From Cytobacillus depressus (GTDB lineage Bacteria > Bacillota > Bacilli > Bacillales > Cytobacillaceae): a stretch of DNA of 64,000 nt. The notes under the pieces are model-generated. The model did not search any database. It was not told the DNA's origin and was given only the letters and a program-made list of their open reading frames with translations. The stretch covers positions 56,502 through 120,501 of the forward strand of contig NZ_WBOS01000013.1 of NCBI RefSeq assembly GCF_008923245.1, in the 5' to 3' direction. Both the position numbers and the translations under genes were made by a program. Shown piece by piece: positions 36,129 through 45,629 of the stretch. How positions within the stretch are numbered: position 1 is the first letter of the stretch; each line of letters begins with the position of its first letter.

Positions 36129-36374
36129 ATGTTAATGATTAAACAATACTTAATCTTGTTAGGCTTTAACTTATTTTTTTTACTCCAATGCAATCTGTTA
36201 GTGCAGAAGCTGTTCCAAAGGCAGACGATTCATATGTCACAATAGAAGACATTGTATCAGACCTTATATTTCTAGCTATTGATAAAGCAGTTATTAAAAA
36301 GTATGGGGGCGAACCTTTATTTCGCTGGGAGTGGAATTAGAATTATAGGTATAAATTTCAATGACAATCATTAA
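36129..36374 (+). pseudogene. Relic of a secreted DUF3888-type protein
   Basis: A signal-peptide-like start (MIKQYLILLGFNLFF) changes frame at a run of eight T (36173-36180) to QSVSAEAVPKADDSY and TIEDIVSDLIFLAIDKAV. After FRWEWN one extra base is needed to continue as RIIGINFNDNH, then a stop. Two frameshifts and an early end show it is not functional. DUF3888 proteins are secreted Bacillus proteins of unknown function. Confidence 0.6.
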
Positions 36375-36396
36375 GGAAAAGGTCGCATTAATATGC

Positions 36397-36436
36397 AAAA
36401 AAAGCAGCCTGGAGAACTAATCCCCAAACTGCTTTT
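36397..36436 (-). terminator. Terminator of the rpsF-ssb-rpsR operon
   Basis: AAAAGCAG on one side (to 36407) and CTGCTTTT (36429-36436) with internal GGAG/CTCC pairing; minus-strand run of T7. Confidence 0.8.
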
Positions 36437-36445
36437 ATATAACTA

Positions 36446-36703
<258 letters not shown>

Positions 36704-36736
36704 TTAGTGTTTTATTATAAACGTTAAAAAATCAAG

Positions 36737-37243
36737 TTAGAATGGCAGATCATCATCAGAAATGTCGATTTGACCACCGTCATTTGCAAATGGATCGTTA
36801 TCTACCCTTGTATAACCTTGATTATTTCTGTTGTTTTGAGGTTGATTCTGATTGTTGTTATTTCCAAATGGGAAATCCTGATCTCTAGGAGCGCCATAAT
36901 TTGCACCTTCGCCTCTGGAGCTATTCCGAGGCTCAAGGAATTGAACACTTTCAGCCAAAACCTCTGTTACATATACACGCTTTCCATCCTGACCATCAAA
37001 GCTGCGCGTTTGAATCCTTCCATCTACACCGGCAAGACTGCCCTTTTTCAAGAAGTTCGCCACATTTTCAGCAGGTTTTCTCCAAACAACACAGTTAATG
37101 AAATCCGCTTCCCGCTCACCTTGTTGATTCGTAAACGCTCGGTTTACAGCAAGTGTGAATGAAGCAACCGCTACACCATTTGGGGTGTATCGTAAATCAG
37201 GATCCTTTGTCAAACGTCCAACAAGAACAACGCGGTTCATCAT
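36737..37243 (-). CDS. ssb: Single-stranded DNA-binding protein SsbA
   Basis: 168 residues: OB-fold domain (about 1-105; [20 protein letters not shown]), an Asn/Gln/Gly-rich linker (about 115-150) and the acidic tip DDDLPF that recruits partner proteins. The start is ATG at 37243, 9 bases after AAAGGAG; the longer open frame upstream only reads through a parS-like site. Confidence 0.96.
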   Translation of the reverse strand: MMNRVVLVGRLTKDPDLRYTPNGVAVASFTLAVNRAFTNQQGEREADFINCVVWRKPAENVANFLKKGSLAGVDGRIQTRSFDGQDGKRVYVTEVLAESVQFLEPRNSSRGEGANYGAPRDQDFPFGNNNNQNQPQNNRNNQGYTRVDNDPFANDGGQIDISDDDLPF

Positions 37244-37268
37244 CAGAATCAACTCCTTTCTTCCAGAA

Positions 37269-37284
37269 TGTTTCACATGAAACA
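37269..37284. promoter_or_regulatory. parS-like site between rpsF and ssb
   Basis: TGTTTCACATGAAACA, one base from the consensus (CGTG to CATG at the centre), making it slightly asymmetric. Confidence 0.7.
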
Positions 37285-37309
37285 TTTGGAGGTTACAAAA
37301 ATTTATATA

Positions 37310-37597
37310 TTACTTCTCATCTTTAACAACGATATAACGGATGATGTCTTCGCTGATTTTCGCTAAACGAGTGAACTCGTCAACAGCTGGAGCTTCAGCG
37401 TTAACATGGATTAATTGGTAGTAGCCATCGCGGAAATCATTGATTTCGTAAGCTAAACGGCGCTTACCCCAATCCTTTGATTCAGTTAATTCCGCACCAT
37501 TTTCAGTTAAGATTGAGTTAAAACGCTCAACTAAAGCTTTTTTAGCCTCATCTTCAATATTTGGGCGGATGATGTACATAATTTCGTACTTTCTCAT
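37310..37597 (-). CDS. rpsF: Ribosomal protein S6
   Basis: 95 residues, the length of B. subtilis S6: [16 protein letters not shown] start, [11 protein letters not shown] and YYQLIHVNA. The start is ATG at 37597, 10 bases after GGAGG; the frame opens further upstream but without support. First gene of the rpsF-ssb-rpsR operon, whose leader in Firmicutes can bind the S6:S18 complex; I did not verify that structure here. Confidence 0.97.
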   Translation of the reverse strand: MRKYEIMYIIRPNIEDEAKKALVERFNSILTENGAELTESKDWGKRRLAYEINDFRDGYYQLIHVNAEAPAVDEFTRLAKISEDIIRYIVVKDEK

Positions 37598-37729
37598 CAC
37601 TTTTACACCTCCTTTTGGTCTAAGCGGCCCCATAAAAGGGCAAGGAGCAATTGTTCATTACTCACAAGATGAAAGTATAGCACAAAGTATCGATTTTTGC
37701 AATAAATGCTTCGAAAAGAATCCCGAAGT

Positions 37730-37760
37730 AAAAAAGCTCCGCAGAATGAAATCTGCAGAG
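37730..37760 (-). terminator. Terminator of ychF
   Basis: CTCCGCAGA (37737-37745) pairs with TCTGCAGAG (37752-37760) with one wobble; minus-strand T run follows. Confidence 0.85.
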
Positions 37761-37783
37761 TTCTCTTTGGCCTTGAGGCCGAT

Positions 37784-38884
37784 TTATACGTTAAAACGGA
37801 AGTGGATTACATCTCCGTCTTTGACAATATATTCTTTTCCTTCTAAACGAACCTTCCCTGCTTCACGGGCAGCTACCATGTTGCCACCTTCCAATAGGTC
37901 ATCATAAGATACAGTTTCCGCACGGATAAAGCCTTTTTCAAAATCAGAATGAATGATTCCAGCACATTCTGGCGCTTTCATTCCTTTTTTGAAAGTCCAA
38001 GCACGAACTTCCTGAACTCCAGCTGTGAAATAAGTAGCTAAGCCTAGTAAATGATAAGCAGAACGAATTAATTGATCAAGGCCAGATTCTTCAATTCCGA
38101 GCTCTTGAAGGAACATTTCCTTCTCTTCCCCTTCAAGCTCAGCAATTTCTGATTCAATTTTTGCACAAACAACAATAACTTCAGCGTTATCATTATTGGC
38201 AAATTCCTTCACTTGCTGCACATATTCGTTTGAAGTTGGATCTGCTACATCATCTTCGCCAACGTTAGCAACATAAAGGACAGGTTTAATCGTTAGGAGA
38301 TGAAGTCCTTTAGCAACCTTCATTTGCTCTTCTGTAAATTCTACTGTACGCGCAGGCTTGTCCGACTCAAAAGCTTCCTTCAATTTTTCAAGAATTTCAA
38401 GCTCGAACATTGATTCTTTATCTTTTTGGCGCGCCATTTTTCCAACGCGTGCAATGCGCTTTTCAACAGATTCAAGATCCGCCAAAATCAATTCAAGATT
38501 AATGGTTTCAATATCTGAAATCGGATCTACTTTTCCTGCAACATGGGTAATATTATCATCTGCAAAACAGCGAACTACTTGACAGATGGCATCTACTTCG
38601 CGGATATGGGAAAGGAACTTATTCCCTAGCCCTTCACCTTTGCTTGCCCCTTTTACAATTCCAGCAATGTCCGTAAATTCAAATGTTGTTGGAACGGTTT
38701 TCTTAGGTTGAACAAGCTCTGTTAATTTATTTAAACGGTCATCTGGGACTTCTACAATCCCAACATTCGGATCAATCGTACAAAACGGGTAGTTCGCAGA
38801 CTCTGCTCCAGCCTGGGTAATCGCATTAAATAACGTCGATTTCCCCACATTCGGCAACCCTACAATACCAGCTGTTAAAGCCAT
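37784..38884 (-). CDS. ychF: Ribosome-associated ATPase YchF (OLA1 family)
   Basis: 366 residues, as B. subtilis YyaF. Obg-related P-loop GLPNVGKSTLFNA (about 8-20), DIAGIVKGASKGEGLGN switch region, a coiled-coil insertion, and a C-terminal TGS domain. The G4 motif reads VANVGED instead of NKxD, explaining the known ATP preference. The start is ATG at 38884, 8 bases after GAGGAG. Confidence 0.95.
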   Translation of the reverse strand: MALTAGIVGLPNVGKSTLFNAITQAGAESANYPFCTIDPNVGIVEVPDDRLNKLTELVQPKKTVPTTFEFTDIAGIVKGASKGEGLGNKFLSHIREVDAICQVVRCFADDNITHVAGKVDPISDIETINLELILADLESVEKRIARVGKMARQKDKESMFELEILEKLKEAFESDKPARTVEFTEEQMKVAKGLHLLTIKPVLYVANVGEDDVADPTSNEYVQQVKEFANNDNAEVIVVCAKIESEIAELEGEEKEMFLQELGIEESGLDQLIRSAYHLLGLATYFTAGVQEVRAWTFKKGMKAPECAGIIHSDFEKGFIRAETVSYDDLLEGGNMVAAREAGKVRLEGKEYIVKDGDVIHFRFNV

Positions 38885-38969
38885 CCAAGTCACTCCTCAA
38901 TATTGAATAAAAATCTATCGAAATTAACGTCCATTCATTACATGAAGTCCTTCACAATTATAGAGAGTT

Positions 38970-39130
38970 ATAACAAAATGCGCAAGCGCCTTGGTCGCCC
39001 CAGACAAGCACAAGCCAAGCCTCCCGGAAAGGTGCTCTTTTCCTTTCTGGAGGCTTGGCTTTGTTACCTCGAGGTCGACAAGAACGCGAAGTCCTGTACG
39101 CCGGGGGGTAGGGCGCTGGAGCTAGATAAT
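38970..39130. repeat. Interspersed Bacillus-type repeat, copy 1
   Basis: Between ychF and yyzM. GCGCAAGCGCC at the left, a long hairpin (AAGCCAAGCCTCC at 39012 with GGAGGCTTGGCTT at 39049-39061), CCTCGAGGTCGAC and GGCGCTGGAGCTAGA at the right. The same modules recur at 43935-44175. No open frame. Confidence 0.75.
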
Positions 39131-39158
39131 AAAGAAAGGCGCAAGGACACTCCTGTTA

Positions 39159-39356
39159 TTACTCCTCATGCTTCACAAGGATTTTCTTCATTTTCCGAGC
39201 AAATTCCCGTCTCGGAATTAATACACTATGGGCACAGCCTTCACATTTAATTCGGATGTCAGCTCCCATACGGATAATTTTCCAGCGATTCGTTCCACAT
39301 GGGTGCTGTTTTTTCATTTCCACAATATCATTTAGATTAAATTCTTTCACTTCCAT
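39159..39356 (-). CDS. yyzM: DUF951 zinc-ribbon-like protein YyzM
   Basis: 65 residues of the DUF951 family: VEMKKQHPCGTNRWKIIRMG and IRIKCEGCAHSVLIPRREF. Three Cys (HPCG, CEGC) suggest metal binding; function unknown. The ATG at 39356 is preferred (GGGGTG 7 bases upstream); ATG at 39359 is also possible. It overlaps the mscS stop, so both are one transcript. Confidence 0.88.
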   Translation of the reverse strand: MEVKEFNLNDIVEMKKQHPCGTNRWKIIRMGADIRIKCEGCAHSVLIPRREFARKMKKILVKHEE

Positions 39357-39358
39357 CA

Positions 39359-40288
39359 TTAAACACCCCATTCACTTTTTTCCTTCTTGAGCTCCGCATC
39401 ATTTCGGGAATACATAACCAATCGAGGAAACGGCACATCAATTCCATTCACCTCTAAACATTGCTTAATTTCCTTTCTTAACTGCCTTGCAATATAAAAA
39501 TGCCTCATCGGCAATGTTTCTGAGATGACCCGAATAGTTAGATTGGAAACATCTAATGTTTGCACACCAAGAATTTCCGGCTCTTTGACCATATCCTCAT
39601 ACTTGTCGGGCAGCGTAATTAAAAGCTCCCTGAGAACCCTCTCAGCTTTATTTATATCACTTTCATACGCAATATTCACATCGACAAACGCGATGCTATT
39701 ATTTAAAGAAAAGTTGGTTACTTGATTAATACTGCCATTTGGTAATATATGCACTTCACCAGTCCAGCTTTTAATTTTCGTTGTTCTTAGGCCAATCTCC
39801 TCCACAGTCCCCATGAACTGGTCAATCTGTATATAATCGCCTACCGAAAATTGATCCTCAAAAATAATAAAAAAACCAGTAATGATATCTCGAACAAGAT
39901 TTTGCGCGCCAAACCCAACAGCTAAGCCAATAATTCCCGCTCCTGCTAATAAAGCTTTCACATCAATCGTCATCGCTTCCAAAATCATCATTAATGCAAA
40001 AAAGAATGCCACATATGTAAGAATATTGGCTAAAAGCTTCATTAACGTAGCTTCACGGCGTTCTGAAATCCGAATCAGCGTGCTTTGATTTCTTAATTTA
40101 AAAATCTTATGAATTATGACCTTTCCTACTTTTATAAAAATACTTGTAAAAATAATAATAAAAATGATTTTAAGAGCTGCTTCCCCAATAACCATCCACG
40201 TTTCTTCATTTGAATAATCTTCAAGCTTTTTTTGAATAAATGTCTTAATTTGATTCATTATTTCACTCTTTTCGTAAAAGACATTCAT
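39359..40288 (-). CDS. Small-conductance mechanosensitive channel, MscS family
   Basis: 309 residues. Three transmembrane segments (about 37-60, 88-108, 112-132), pore-helix glycines in LLAGAGIIGLAVGFGAQNLV, and a cytoplasmic MscS beta domain (EDQFSVGDYIQI, TVEEIGLRTTKIKSW). It opens under membrane tension to release solutes during hypo-osmotic shock. The ribosome site is weak; ATG at 40258 (MNQIKTFIQ) is an alternative start. Confidence 0.92.
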   Translation of the reverse strand: MNVFYEKSEIMNQIKTFIQKKLEDYSNEETWMVIGEAALKIIFIIIFTSIFIKVGKVIIHKIFKLRNQSTLIRISERREATLMKLLANILTYVAFFFALMMILEAMTIDVKALLAGAGIIGLAVGFGAQNLVRDIITGFFIIFEDQFSVGDYIQIDQFMGTVEEIGLRTTKIKSWTGEVHILPNGSINQVTNFSLNNSIAFVDVNIAYESDINKAERVLRELLITLPDKYEDMVKEPEILGVQTLDVSNLTIRVISETLPMRHFYIARQLRKEIKQCLEVNGIDVPFPRLVMYSRNDAELKKEKSEWGV

Positions 40289-40522
40289 GATTTCCCATCC
40301 ACAAACATTGAAATAGATTACTGCTATCTAAATAAAGGTATAAGTATATTAATTTTAGCAATATATCCCCTCGATTTGAACCCCTTAGGTGAGCGATTTA
40401 ACATGAACGAATCATTATGTATAGATTAGTAAATTTTTCCGTATACTGTTAATACTAAGAAAAGCGGAAGCAAAGTATGGACTGGATTTCCCCAACGGCT
40501 TAGTACAAAAGGAGTGGAAGAA

Positions 40523-41140
40523 ATGAACTTTAAACCTCAGCTGTTTGAGAAAAAAGATTATGCCACAAGGATTATGCATGATGACTCCAACGCAGCCCAT
40601 CAGTTGGCCATGCAAATTAATCAATTATTGCCCGCGAGTATGAGTAACCGGCCAATTGTGTTTGTCTGCATCGGAACCGACCGTTCAACAGGGGACTCAT
40701 TAGGCCCACTCGTTGGAACACTCCTTGAGGAAAAAAAGCTATCCTCCTTTTATGTGTACGGGACATTAGAGAATCCTATTCATGCCGTTAATATGACGGA
40801 AAAACTAGTGGAAATCCAAAAAAAGCATTCTAATCCTTTTATTATTGGTATCGATGCTTGTTTAGGACGTTTAAAAAGTGTAGGCGTGGTTCAAGTTGGC
40901 GAAGGACCTGTGAAGCCTGGTGCTGGTGTAAATAAAGAGCTTCCAGAGGTTGGCCACATGCATATTACGGGGATTGTTAATGTAAGCGGGTTTATGGAGT
41001 TTTTTGTCCTCCAAAATACTAGACTCCATCTCGTGATGAGTATGGCAAAGACGATTGCGGACGGAATTTATCATGCAAGCTTGGCCTATCAGCCAAAACG
41101 AATGTTTTCAAGATTGGAACTTGATGCTGAAAAGGCATAA
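40523..41140 (+). CDS. yyaC: Spore protease YyaC
   Basis: 205 residues, same length as B. subtilis YyaC. HybD/GPR-like fold with FVCIGTDRSTGDSLGPLVG (about 48-66), IIGIDACLGR and GAGVNKELPEVG. It is a sporulation protein of the germination-protease-like family. The start is ATG at 40523, 8 bases after AAGGAG; GTG at 40514 overlaps that site. It is the only plus-strand gene in this block. Confidence 0.93.
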   Translation: MNFKPQLFEKKDYATRIMHDDSNAAHQLAMQINQLLPASMSNRPIVFVCIGTDRSTGDSLGPLVGTLLEEKKLSSFYVYGTLENPIHAVNMTEKLVEIQKKHSNPFIIGIDACLGRLKSVGVVQVGEGPVKPGAGVNKELPEVGHMHITGIVNVSGFMEFFVLQNTRLHLVMSMAKTIADGIYHASLAYQPKRMFSRLELDAEKA

Positions 41141-41181
41141 GGAACGACCTCATAAGCACCATTGATATTTTGATAGCAACG

Positions 41182-41216
41182 AAGGAGAGGACACCATTTC
41201 CCCTCCTTTTTTATTT
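41182..41216 (+). terminator. Terminator of yyaC
   Basis: AAGGAGAGG and CCCTCCTT close an 8-10 base loop, then TTTTTATTT. It touches the stop of the convergent DUF554 gene. Confidence 0.75.
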
Positions 41217-41928
41217 AAAAATATAATTGATAAAAGTAAATAATTGTAACGATTACTCCGACTACAGCAATACCAGGCAGCAAATTGGCTACACGAATTT
41301 TTATCAAGCCAGTCAAATTTAGGCCGATTGCAAAAATCATGATGCCTCCAGTCGCCGTCATTTCTTTAATAAAGTTCTCCATCAGGATCGACGGCACAAA
41401 TTGATCAATCTGAGTGGCGAATAAAGCAATGAGCCCTTGATAAATCACGACAGGAATGGCCGAAAAAACCACGCCGATTCCAAGTGTCGTTGTTAATATT
41501 AATGCGGTAAACCCGTCGATAATGGACTTCGTATAAAGCACATCATGATCGCCTCTTATTCCACTATCTAGTGCGCCAATAATCGCCATGGCGCCAATTA
41601 CAAAAATAAGTGTTGCGGTTACAAAGCCTTGAGAAATACTCCCTTGCCCGTTCGAACCAATTTTCTTTTCGAGCCAATCTCCAAGGGCATTCAGCTTATT
41701 CTCCAAAGCAAAGTATTCACCAAGAACGGCTCCAAATACAAGGCTAATAATGACGATAAGGAAATTCTCCCCTTTAAATGCCATTTGCAGACCTAGCACC
41801 ATAACTGCCAAACCAATGGCATGCATCACCGTTCCTTTCATATTTTCAGGAATCCGATGCAGCAATTTCCCCAATAATGTACCAACTATAATCAATAACC
41901 CGTTTACGACAGTACCAAGTAGAAACAC
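41215..41928 (-). CDS. DUF554 (YqgA-like) membrane protein
   Basis: 237 residues, almost wholly hydrophobic, with about seven transmembrane segments and the DUF554 marks GTVVNGLLIIVGTLLGKL and SLVFGAVLGEYFALENKL. Possibly a transporter; no substrate known. The frame stays open upstream, but the start is taken as GTG at 41928 with AGGTG 5 bases before it, since the preceding 32 residues are hydrophilic and not family-like. Confidence 0.85.
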   Translation of the reverse strand: MFLLGTVVNGLLIIVGTLLGKLLHRIPENMKGTVMHAIGLAVMVLGLQMAFKGENFLIVIISLVFGAVLGEYFALENKLNALGDWLEKKIGSNGQGSISQGFVTATLIFVIGAMAIIGALDSGIRGDHDVLYTKSIIDGFTALILTTTLGIGVVFSAIPVVIYQGLIALFATQIDQFVPSILMENFIKEMTATGGIMIFAIGLNLTGLIKIRVANLLPGIAVVGVIVTIIYFYQLYF

Positions 41929-42225
41929 TTTTTCACCTACTAGATCAAATTCGCCTTGGCGTATTTGCGATAAATTCCTTTGAAAATCTGTAGCATCCGC
42001 CGAAGGCTTAACTTTATTCAGCACGACTTCAAATTATCTCTGAATTTGCTAGTCTTTATTCATCACCCTCCATCTATAAAGGTGAAAGACTATTGCTGAA
42101 TAAAGTAGAATTTCGATATTCGAATGATTAATACACTACCACGAAGAAGGGTTATATTACAATCATTTTTTCAAAATTTCGCCTTCTCACTAAAAAATAT
42201 TGAATTCTAGGAATGGCAAAAAAAT

Positions 42226-42246
42226 AAACCATCCGAATCGATGGCT
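42226..42246 (-). terminator. Possible terminator of spo0J
   Basis: CCATC (42229-42233) and GATGG (42240-42244) form a short stem overlapping the stop codon region; minus-strand TTTATTTTTTT follows. Confidence 0.5.
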
Positions 42247-43097
42247 TAAGAAGAATATTTATTTGTTTCTAACAGCTCTAAAATCCGATCCAAGTCTTCT
42301 TTAGAGAAAAACTCAATTTCTATTTTACCTTTATTATTAGACTGTTTAATATTCACCGTAGTTCCAAATCTCTCGCGTAAAAACGATTCCTGTTCTTTAA
42401 TGAACACATCTTTTTTCGGTACTGGCTCTTTTGTTTCACGTGAAACATTATTGAGCTGTTGAATCAACTGTTCTAATTGACGGACATTTAAGCCTTCCTT
42501 AATCGTTTTTTCAACTAAAGCCATGATTTTGTCTTTATTTCTAAGGCCTAGCAATGCACGGCCATGACCCATAGAAATTTTTTCTTCTGAAATCAGTGCC
42601 TGTATTTTTGGAGGCAGAGTAAGCAGTCGAATATGGTTTGCAATATGCGGACGGCTTTTGCCGAGGCGCTTTGCCAGTTCTTCTTGCGTGATTTTCAGCT
42701 TTTCAATGAGCAGCTGATAGGCAGCTCCCTCTTCAATAGGCGTTAAATCCTCGCGCTGTAAGTTCTCCAATACAGCAAGCTCCATCATTTGCTGTTCGTT
42801 CAATTCTCGGACGACGACCGGAACCGTTTCTAGTTTCGCCGCCTTAGCTGCGCGATATCTTCTTTCTCCAACCACAATTTCATATCCTCTTAAACTTTTT
42901 CTTGCAATGATCGGCTGTAAAATGCCATGCTCGAGAATCGATTGAGTTAATTCTTCAATTGCTTCTTTGGCAAATATTTTACGTGGTTGATAAGGATTGG
43001 GACGCAGCTCTTTTAACTTGATCTCCCTAACAGATTCCTCTTTGGTTTCCATGTTCGAAAAAAAAGCATTAAGCCCTTTCCCTAAACCTTTAGCCAT
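42246..43097 (-). CDS. spo0J: Chromosome-partitioning protein Spo0J/ParB
   Basis: 283 residues. N-terminal CTPase domain with the ParB box GERRYRAAK (about 77-85), helix-turn-helix (TQEELAKRLGKSRPHIANHI) and a C-terminal dimer domain. It binds parS, slides as a CTP clamp and loads condensin near the origin. The gene itself contains a perfect parS site at 42432. It overlaps soj by 8 bases. Confidence 0.96.
   Translation of the reverse strand: MAKGLGKGLNAFFSNMETKEESVREIKLKELRPNPYQPRKIFAKEAIEELTQSILEHGILQPIIARKSLRGYEIVVGERRYRAAKAAKLETVPVVVRELNEQQMMELAVLENLQREDLTPIEEGAAYQLLIEKLKITQEELAKRLGKSRPHIANHIRLLTLPPKIQALISEEKISMGHGRALLGLRNKDKIMALVEKTIKEGLNVRQLEQLIQQLNNVSRETKEPVPKKDVFIKEQESFLRERFGTTVNIKQSNNKGKIEIEFFSKEDLDRILELLETNKYSS
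42432..42447. promoter_or_regulatory. parS site inside spo0J
   Basis: TGTTTCACGTGAAACA, perfect consensus; the position within the parB gene is conserved in Bacillus. Confidence 0.93.
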
Positions 43098-43851
43098 TCG
43101 AAACCACTTCCTTTGCTAAATCTATATACACCTCAGCACCACGGGATTTCGGATCATAAGTAATAATCGGCTCGCCGTGACTTGGAGCTTCACTTAGCCG
43201 AATATTCCGCGGAATAATTGTTTTGTATACTTTATCTTGAAAATACTTTTTGACCTCTTCAATCACTTGGATGCCTAAATTTGTTCGAGCATCAAGCATC
43301 GTCAACAGGACGCCTTCAATTTTTAACTCATTGTTCAAATGCTTTTGAACGAGGCGGACCGTGTTCAAAAGCTGGCTTAGCCCCTCAAGAGCGTAATATT
43401 CGCATTGAACAGGAATAATTACTGCATCAGATGCTGTTAATGAGTTTAACGTTAATAACCCGAGTGATGGCGGGCAATCAATGATAATATAATCGAAGTT
43501 CTCTTTAACCTCTTCTAATGCCCGTTTTAGACGGACCTCTCTTGAAATCGTCGGCACTAACTCAATTTCTGCACCAGCAAGCTGAATCGTTGCAGGAATT
43601 GCATACAAATTCTCAACAGAAGTTGGCCGAATGACCTTTGATGCTTCCACATCATCGACTAACATATCATATATGCATTGATCCACATCTGCCTTCTCGA
43701 TTCCAACCCCGCTCGTTGCATTCCCTTGCGGATCTATATCAACTATCAGAACTTTTTTTCCTATGTATGCCAAACATGCGCCAAGATTTACAGAAGTAGT
43801 GGTCTTCCCTACTCCGCCTTTCTGGTTCGCAATTGCAATCACTTTGCCCAC
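43090..43851 (-). CDS. soj: Chromosome-partitioning ATPase Soj/ParA
   Basis: 253 residues, as B. subtilis Soj. Deviant Walker A NQKGGVGKTTTSVNLG (about 9-24), Walker B IIIDCPPSLG. It dimerises on DNA with ATP and regulates DnaA and origin segregation with Spo0J. The start is GTG at 43851, 7 bases after AGGTGA. Confidence 0.96.
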   Translation of the reverse strand: MGKVIAIANQKGGVGKTTTSVNLGACLAYIGKKVLIVDIDPQGNATSGVGIEKADVDQCIYDMLVDDVEASKVIRPTSVENLYAIPATIQLAGAEIELVPTISREVRLKRALEEVKENFDYIIIDCPPSLGLLTLNSLTASDAVIIPVQCEYYALEGLSQLLNTVRLVQKHLNNELKIEGVLLTMLDARTNLGIQVIEEVKKYFQDKVYKTIIPRNIRLSEAPSHGEPIITYDPKSRGAEVYIDLAKEVVSNG

Positions 43852-43934
43852 GATATCACCTGCTTTCATCTATAAAAATTATCATTTATTTTTAATTTTT
43901 GTTCATTCAATTGTGTACTGACTGCCAATTAGAA

Positions 43935-44175
43935 AAGCGCAGGCGACTTGATCACCCCCGACAAGCACAAGACGAGCCTCACGGAAAGGTGCCTTTTACC
44001 TTTCTGGGAGGATTGACTTGTGACCTCGAGGTCGACAAAAACGCGACGTCCTGTCGCAATGTCGACACTAGTACGTCCTGTACGTCGGGGGGGAGGCGCT
44101 CCTCCTAAAAGCTAACGCTTCTACTCGTGCGATGATTATGCTGCCGAAGCCTTCCTTGTGGAGCTAGACAGTTCT
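43935..44175. repeat. Interspersed Bacillus-type repeat, copy 2
   Basis: Shares with copy 1 the modules GACAAGCACAAG, CGGAAAGGTGC, CCTTTCTGG, GACCTCGAGGTCGACAA, AACGCGA, GTCCTGT and GGAGCTAGA in the same order, but has about 80 extra bases (GTCGACACTAGTACGTCC and a CTCCTCCTAAAAGC block). No open frame. Confidence 0.75.
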
Positions 44176-44472
44176 CAAATTCGAGAATACTTTTACTATC
44201 TTAAATTTCTAAAAAAGGCAATCACGTATTCTATTTTACCATGAAAAAGACAAGAGAAATAATATAATTGTAAAATGTAGTCAACTAATTTGAAGTAGGA
44301 TTGATGAGGAAACATATACAACGAGGATTTAGTTTTACACGGAAAATATTTGTATTTTTGCGATCTTAATCCAATTTTGTAAATGTCGTCAACTTCATTT
44401 CACTGCACTGGTGATTACTTCGTGCATCAAGGACAAGTTCTGCCGAATCCGACGACAATTTAATTTTTTCAT

Positions 44473-44513
44473 AAAAAAATAAGAAATTAAACATAGCGGG
44501 CTGTTTAATTTCT
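44473..44513 (-). terminator. Terminator of noc
   Basis: 12-bp perfect arms AGAAATTAAACA (44482-44493) and TGTTTAATTTCT (44502-44513); minus-strand T7 follows. Confidence 0.9.
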
Positions 44514-44530
44514 CATATGATTATATGATA

Positions 44531-45406
44531 TTATTTTTTCTTTGGAATTTTAATTGTGATTTGATAGAAATCGTCGAATTCTTCTTCTTGGGAATCTAAA
44601 TTAATTCCGCTGTCAGAGACCATTGATAAGGATTGGCGGATTGTATTTACAGCAATACGCATATCCTTGCTGAATGCTTTTCTTTTTGGCTTCGGCTTTG
44701 CATGGGTTTGCTCCAAAAGCCGAACGACTCGGTCCTCTGTTTGCTTCACATTGAGATTCTTTTCAATAATTTCTTCTAGCAATTTGACTTGCTTTTCAGG
44801 ATCCTTAAGCGGGATCAATGACCTCGCATGGCGCTCGGTAATGGCCTTACATAATAAGGCATCCTGAACTTCTTGAGGCAGCTTTAATAGCCGAAGCTTA
44901 TTTGCCACGGTGGATTGTCCTTTTCCTAAACGCTGAGCCAATGCTTCTTGTGTTAGGTTATGTAGCTCTAACAATTTCCCATATGCAACCGCTTCTTCAA
45001 TTGGGGATAGTTCTTCTCTTTGCAGGTTTTCAATTAATGCAACAGATGCTGTTTCCGTGTCATTTAAATTTTTGATAATGGCGGGAACTTCTTCCCAGCC
45101 AAGTTTCTTCATCGCTCGCCATCTACGCTCACCGGCAATGATTTCAAACTGCCCATTTTCAAATTCCCGAACAACAATTGGCTGAATGATGCCATGAGTA
45201 TGGATGGTTCTCGACAGTTCCTCAATTCTGTCATCATCAAATACCGTTCTTGGCTGAAACCGGTTAGGAACAATATGATCAATGGGGATTTTTCTTATTT
45301 CTTCGTGCTCCCCCACCTTCTCAACTTCTATTTCTTCTTGTTTTTCTATTTCAACTCGTTCTCCCTTTTCGCCTAGGCCAAAAAAGCGTGAAAAAGAATG
45401 CTTCAT
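44531..45406 (-). CDS. noc: Nucleoid occlusion protein Noc
   Basis: 291 residues. It begins [15 protein letters not shown], the membrane-targeting amphipathic helix of Noc, then the ParB-type CTPase domain with [10 protein letters not shown] and helix-turn-helix [20 protein letters not shown]. It binds its own palindromes and blocks division over the nucleoid. Paralogue of Spo0J five genes-worth away in the same block. The start is ATG at 45406, 9 bases after AAAGGTGG. Confidence 0.95.
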   Translation of the reverse strand: MKHSFSRFFGLGEKGERVEIEKQEEIEVEKVGEHEEIRKIPIDHIVPNRFQPRTVFDDDRIEELSRTIHTHGIIQPIVVREFENGQFEIIAGERRWRAMKKLGWEEVPAIIKNLNDTETASVALIENLQREELSPIEEAVAYGKLLELHNLTQEALAQRLGKGQSTVANKLRLLKLPQEVQDALLCKAITERHARSLIPLKDPEKQVKLLEEIIEKNLNVKQTEDRVVRLLEQTHAKPKPKRKAFSKDMRIAVNTIRQSLSMVSDSGINLDSQEEEFDDFYQITIKIPKKK

Positions 45407-45559
45407 CACCCTACACCACCTTTACGAAACTCCCTATTACATATTCTCTATCAAATTGACAAGTCCTGCCGAAAACAGGATTTCCTATGTATTTCAAATC
45501 AAATACGCCTCGACGTATTTGCGCCCAAATTTACCTGAGCTTGTTAGATAAATTCATCT

Positions 45560-45596
45560 AAAAAATCGAGGGACACGAAGCCAAACTCCTTGTCCC
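45560..45596 (-). terminator. Terminator of the mnmE-mnmG-rsmG operon
   Basis: GGGACA (45570-45575) and TGTCCC (45591-45596) close a 15-base loop; minus-strand T6 follows. Confidence 0.75.
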
Positions 45597-45629
45597 TAAT
45601 TATGCCATAATTTCTTCAACTTGTAATCC

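Larger units (their letters stand above)
43852..44530. other. Long intergenic stretch between noc and soj
   Basis: About 680 bases: the interspersed repeat copy 2 (43935-44175), a small inverted repeat TTCTC/GAGAA (about 44173-44187), about 280 bases with nothing recognised, and the noc terminator at the right. Confidence 0.6.
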
